From positions 1 through 64,000 of the forward strand of contig DASZJG010000081.1 of the NCBI GenBank assembly GCA_035948315.1: a stretch of DNA of 64,000 bases, written 5' to 3'. The translations under genes and the position numbers were made by a program. The stretch comes from CAJCJE01 sp035948315. GTDB lineage: Bacteria; Actinomycetota; Actinomycetes; Mycobacteriales; Pseudonocardiaceae. Positions 61,538-64,000 of the stretch are shown here, one piece after another; the first letter of the stretch is position 1, and every line of letters starts with the position of its first letter. The notes below the pieces were generated by a model. It was not told the DNA's origin. It saw only the letters and a program-made list of their open reading frames with translations, and did no database searches.

Positions 61538-62824
61538 TCAATTCGCGGTCGTGTTGTGCCACACCTGGAGGCTATCGTTGGTGATGTTCACCGCGACGAT
61601 GTCCAGGTGGCCGTCGCCGGTGATGTCGGCCGTGTCGAGGTCGGCGACCGCACCGGTGGTGGCGAAGGTGGTCTGGGCGGCGAAGGTGCCGTTACCCTGG
61701 TTGACCAGGACCGAGAAGCCGGCGCCCTTCGAACCGGGAGGGGGCGGCGGGCCGCCCGGGTCGCGGTTGGCGTTGGGGGCGACGCTGGTGATGATGTCGA
61801 GCTTGCCGTCGTTGCTCAGGTCGGCAAGGGTCATCCGGTTCACGCCAGGAGCGATCGGGTAGTACTTGGGCGGCAGGAAACCGTCGCCGCAGCGGTTGCC
61901 GATGAGCACGTCGGCCTGCTGGTTGACCAGGTCCGCGGTGACCGCGCTCTGCACGCCGTTGCCGGTGAGGTCGCCGACCGCGACGTCGTTGATGGACTGG
62001 CCGGCCGCGTAGTCGCGGGCGGGGCGGAAGGTGCCGTCACCCCTGCCGATCAGCACGCTCAGCGAGTCCTCGACGCGGCCGAAGTTGCCGGTGATGATGT
62101 CGGGGATGCCGTCGTGGTTGACGTCGGCGATGACCATGCCCTGCGGGCCGGGGCCGACCGGGTAGTGGTGCTCGGGGCCGAAGGTGCCGTTGCCGTTGTT
62201 CAGGCGCACCGACACGTCGGCGGCGAAGTTGTTGCCGGTGATCAGGTCGAGCCGGCCGTTGTTGCGCAGGTCGGCGGTCTTGACGATGTCGGGACCGAAG
62301 CCGACCGAGATGACCTGCGGGGTCGGGTTGAACGTGCCGTCGCCGTTGTTCTTGAAGATGGCGACGTAGCCGACCGGGTTGCCGCCGGAGACGATGATGT
62401 CCGGACGGTGGTTGCCGTTGAGGTCGGCCACGGTGACGTTGAAGTTGAACCGGTAGGGCAGGTTCGGCATCTGGTAGTCGACGCGCGGGGCGAAGGTGCC
62501 GTCCTTGTGGGCCATGAACACCGAGACGACGTTGGCGCCGCCGCCGGTGATCACGACGTCCTGCAGTCCGTTACCGGTGAAGTCGCCGTGGTCGATGGCG
62601 AAGTCGCGGGCACCGACCGGCAGGGCGTAGGACGCCGGGTCGGCGAACTGCGGCGCGACCACGGGCTTGGCGGCATTGGCCGCCGCGGCCGGAGCCCAGC
62701 AGTGCCCATTGCCGGCGGCGTTGTTGTTGCTCGACTGGGCTGCTATCGCGTAGCCGCCGGTGGCGATGGCGGCCGCGACCGCCGCCCCCAACGGTAGTAG
62801 TTTCCACATCGTCTTTCGTTTCAT
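61538..62824 (-). CDS. Secreted FG-GAP/VCBS-repeat beta-propeller protein
   Basis: 428 residues from ATG 62824. A signal peptide (KRKTMWKLLPLGAAVAAAIA) is followed by at least six FG-GAP/VCBS units with calcium-binding-type DxNxxxxxD patterns: FTGNGLQDVVITGGG, LNGNHRPDIIVSGG, LRNNGRLDLITGNN, VNHDGIPDIITGNF, LTGNGVQSAVTADL and ITGDGHLDIVAVN. Together they form a seven-bladed propeller of integrin-alpha type. It is not usual for a polyketide cluster. It sits between PabC and the MFS exporter in one operon. An extracellular binding or scaffolding role is possible; no catalytic residues are known for such repeats. Confidence 0.88.
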   Translation of the reverse strand: MKRKTMWKLLPLGAAVAAAIATGGYAIAAQSSNNNAAGNGHCWAPAAAANAAKPVVAPQFADPASYALPVGARDFAIDHGDFTGNGLQDVVITGGGANVVSVFMAHKDGTFAPRVDYQMPNLPYRFNFNVTVADLNGNHRPDIIVSGGNPVGYVAIFKNNGDGTFNPTPQVISVGFGPDIVKTADLRNNGRLDLITGNNFAADVSVRLNNGNGTFGPEHHYPVGPGPQGMVIADVNHDGIPDIITGNFGRVEDSLSVLIGRGDGTFRPARDYAAGQSINDVAVGDLTGNGVQSAVTADLVNQQADVLIGNRCGDGFLPPKYYPIAPGVNRMTLADLSNDGKLDIITSVAPNANRDPGGPPPPPGSKGAGFSVLVNQGNGTFAAQTTFATTGAVADLDTADITGDGHLDIVAVNITNDSLQVWHNTTAN

Positions 62825-62961
62825 GGACGTCTCAATGTCCTTCCCTGTCGGGGCCCTCCGTTTCGGTGCGGGGCACCGGTGGAGGCAGGTTTCGCCACGA
62901 TCCTGACGCGCGGAAATCCCGTGGTCAGGGGTCAACCGTCTCGGCCGTTTCGGGAATCGGC

Positions 62962-63762
62962 CTACGCCTGTCGGGCCGCTGCGAGTGCGGGCATCGGGAG
63001 TGCGCGGGCCAGCTCGGCCCACCACTGCCGCCAGGCCGCGGCGCGGGTCGGCGCGCCTGCGGGGACGGCGCTGCCGACCCAGCTGCGCACCGGCCTGATG
63101 CCGTGCAGGGCATTGACCAGCCAGGCTTCCCGGCCGGCGAGATCGGCCAGCCTGGCGCGCCTGCGCCGCACGGTGATGCCGCGCGCGAGCGCGGCGCGTC
63201 GGATGAGTTCGGTGGTCACGCCGGGCAGCACGCGCAGGGTCGTGTCGGGCGCGCACAGCACGTCCTCGTCCCACCACAGCAGGCTGCTCGTCGCGCCCTC
63301 GAGTACGAAACCGGACGGCGTCACGAGCAGTGCCTCGTTCGCGCCCGCCTCGATGGCCTGCTGGCGCAGCGCGCCGAGCAGGTCGAGGTCGGGGCCTTTG
63401 CGGCGGGGCGCCTGCCGGGCGTCGGGGCCGGTGTGCACGAGCACGTCGACCTCGCTCGTGCGCGGCGGCGCGGGGCGCAGCCGTAGCCGCAGCCCCGCGC
63501 CCGTGACGAGTTCGGCCCTGGGGAACCAGACCCCGTTGCGGGGCAACGTCTCCCGTAGCGCGTGCCAGAACTCGGCGACCTCGTCGGGATCGAGGCCGGC
63601 GCTCGTACAACTGGAGCGGAAGCGTCGCTCGTGCAACTCAAGGCCGCGCACGGTGCCGTGGTCGAGCAGCCAGGAGTCGGCGACGAGCAGCGGTTCCCCC
63701 GCGTCCCGAGCCGGCACCAGCCCGACACCGGGCCGCCAGCCCAGCAGATCGGCGGCGTCCAC
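62962..63762 (-). CDS. pabC: Aminodeoxychorismate lyase (PabC), class IV PLP enzyme
   Basis: 266 residues from GTG 63762, which follows the upstream gene's stop after three bases. It is a class IV aminotransferase-fold protein. PLP lysine is in RRKGPDLDLLG (about residue 122), and the conserved EGATSSLLWWDEDVL, then TLRVLPGVTTELIRRAALA mark a PabC-like lyase rather than a branched-chain aminotransferase. It splits aminodeoxychorismate into PABA and pyruvate. With PabAB at 53204 the PABA pathway is complete in this window. It lies on the opposite strand, in an operon with an O-methyltransferase, an FG-GAP protein and an MFS exporter. A general folate role cannot be excluded. Confidence 0.85.
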   Translation of the reverse strand: MDAADLLGWRPGVGLVPARDAGEPLLVADSWLLDHGTVRGLELHERRFRSSCTSAGLDPDEVAEFWHALRETLPRNGVWFPRAELVTGAGLRLRLRPAPPRTSEVDVLVHTGPDARQAPRRKGPDLDLLGALRQQAIEAGANEALLVTPSGFVLEGATSSLLWWDEDVLCAPDTTLRVLPGVTTELIRRAALARGITVRRRRARLADLAGREAWLVNALHGIRPVRSWVGSAVPAGAPTRAAAWRQWWAELARALPMPALAAARQA

Positions 63763-63765
63763 GAG

Positions 63766-64000
63766 TCAGCCGATGGGCCGTGCTTCGACGAGGCTGAACG
63801 CGGTCTCGGTCGGCACCACCCTGGTCAGTTCGTAACCACCGGCGCGCAACACGTCGGCGTACTGCTCCTCGCTGCGCACGTTGCCGGTCATGGTCACCGA
63901 CATCACCAGGTCGAAGTTCTTGACGAACCGCGAGGTCTTCTCGTTGCGCACGAACTCGGCGACGACGAGCCTGGCCTTCGGCGAGGTCTCCCGGCACTTG
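63766..64000 (-). CDS. O-methyltransferase (AdoMet-dependent), C-terminal part; gene continues past the window
   Basis: The frame is open at base 64000 and ends at TGA 63766-63768, so only about 77 C-terminal residues are visible: ARLVVAEFVRNEKTSRFVKN, a short TGNVRSEEQYADVLRAGGYE segment and LTRVVPTETAFSLVEARPIG. This is the ending of the Methyltransf_2 O-methyltransferases common in aromatic polyketide clusters, with the RSEEQY...LRAGGY and SLVEA patterns. The N-terminal dimerisation and AdoMet-binding motifs lie outside. It is the first visible gene of the pabC operon and probably methylates a phenol of the product. Confidence 0.8.
   Translation of the reverse strand, partial: KCRETSPKARLVVAEFVRNEKTSRFVKNFDLVMSVTMTGNVRSEEQYADVLRAGGYELTRVVPTETAFSLVEARPIG

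Overview
The window is about 64 kb of very GC-rich DNA with actinobacterial gene style: GTG starts, ATGA and TGATG overlaps, NarL-type two-component pairs, a DUF1707 protein, an ANTAR regulator and an RHS toxin with ESX-like partners. A filamentous actinomycete, possibly of the Pseudonocardiales, is my inference; no rRNA or tRNA is present to place it.

Left part (1-26.8 kb), general and accessory genes. It opens with the 3' end of an IS605-type tnpB whose element end abuts an acyl-CoA ligase gene. A TetR regulator is divergent from the ligase. Then come a LuxR/ANTAR/GAF regulator, a small zinc-ribbon protein overlapping a CHASE3/HAMP kinase, a zinc alcohol dehydrogenase, a HAF/CHRD lipoprotein, a NarL-type regulator divergent from two kinase genes, a DUF72 protein, a LysR/FAD-oxidoreductase pair and a secreted GH92 alpha-mannosidase. 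At 20.0-25.9 kb is a polymorphic toxin locus: YbaB-like protein, WXG100-like protein, 1358-residue RHS protein with a C-terminal toxin domain, and a candidate immunity gene.

Right part (about 26.8-64 kb, open at the right edge), an aromatic type II polyketide cluster with its own p-aminobenzoate (PABA) genes. A 12-gene plus-strand operon (35.7-45.0 kb) carries a TcmI-like cyclase, a complete acetyl-CoA carboxylase (fused AccDA, BCCP, biotin carboxylase), ACP, TcmN/WhiE-type aromatase/cyclase, TcmJ-type cupin, KS-alpha, KS-beta/CLF, a quinone-forming-type monooxygenase, a DUF1772 anthrone-oxygenase-like protein and an NmrA-like reductase. Divergent from it are E1-alpha and E1-beta of a thiamine-dependent 2-oxoacid dehydrogenase without E2 or E3, a SnoaL-like protein and a flavin monooxygenase. 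To the left lie a SchA/CurD-like protein, an LLM flavin oxidoreductase and another SnoaL-like gene. Two two-component systems and an ABC exporter (45.7-51.4 kb) follow. A second operon (51.8-60.3 kb) encodes class II DAHP synthase, fused PabAB-type aminodeoxychorismate synthase, two adenylate-forming ligases, an AhpD/CMD-fold protein and a flavin hydroxylase. On the minus strand, an O-methyltransferase, PabC-like lyase, secreted FG-GAP protein and MFS exporter complete the visible part.

Working model (inference): DAHP synthase feeds chorismate to PabAB/PabC, a ligase activates the resulting PABA, and this aryl unit either primes or is attached to a polyketide of pentangular/spore-pigment type. 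The CLF has Ser where acetate-primed CLFs usually have Gln. KS-alpha carries a TTA leucine codon, the only one I found by eye in the called genes. Most regulatory sites listed are palindromes, repeats or hairpins read directly from the sequence; their functions are proposals.
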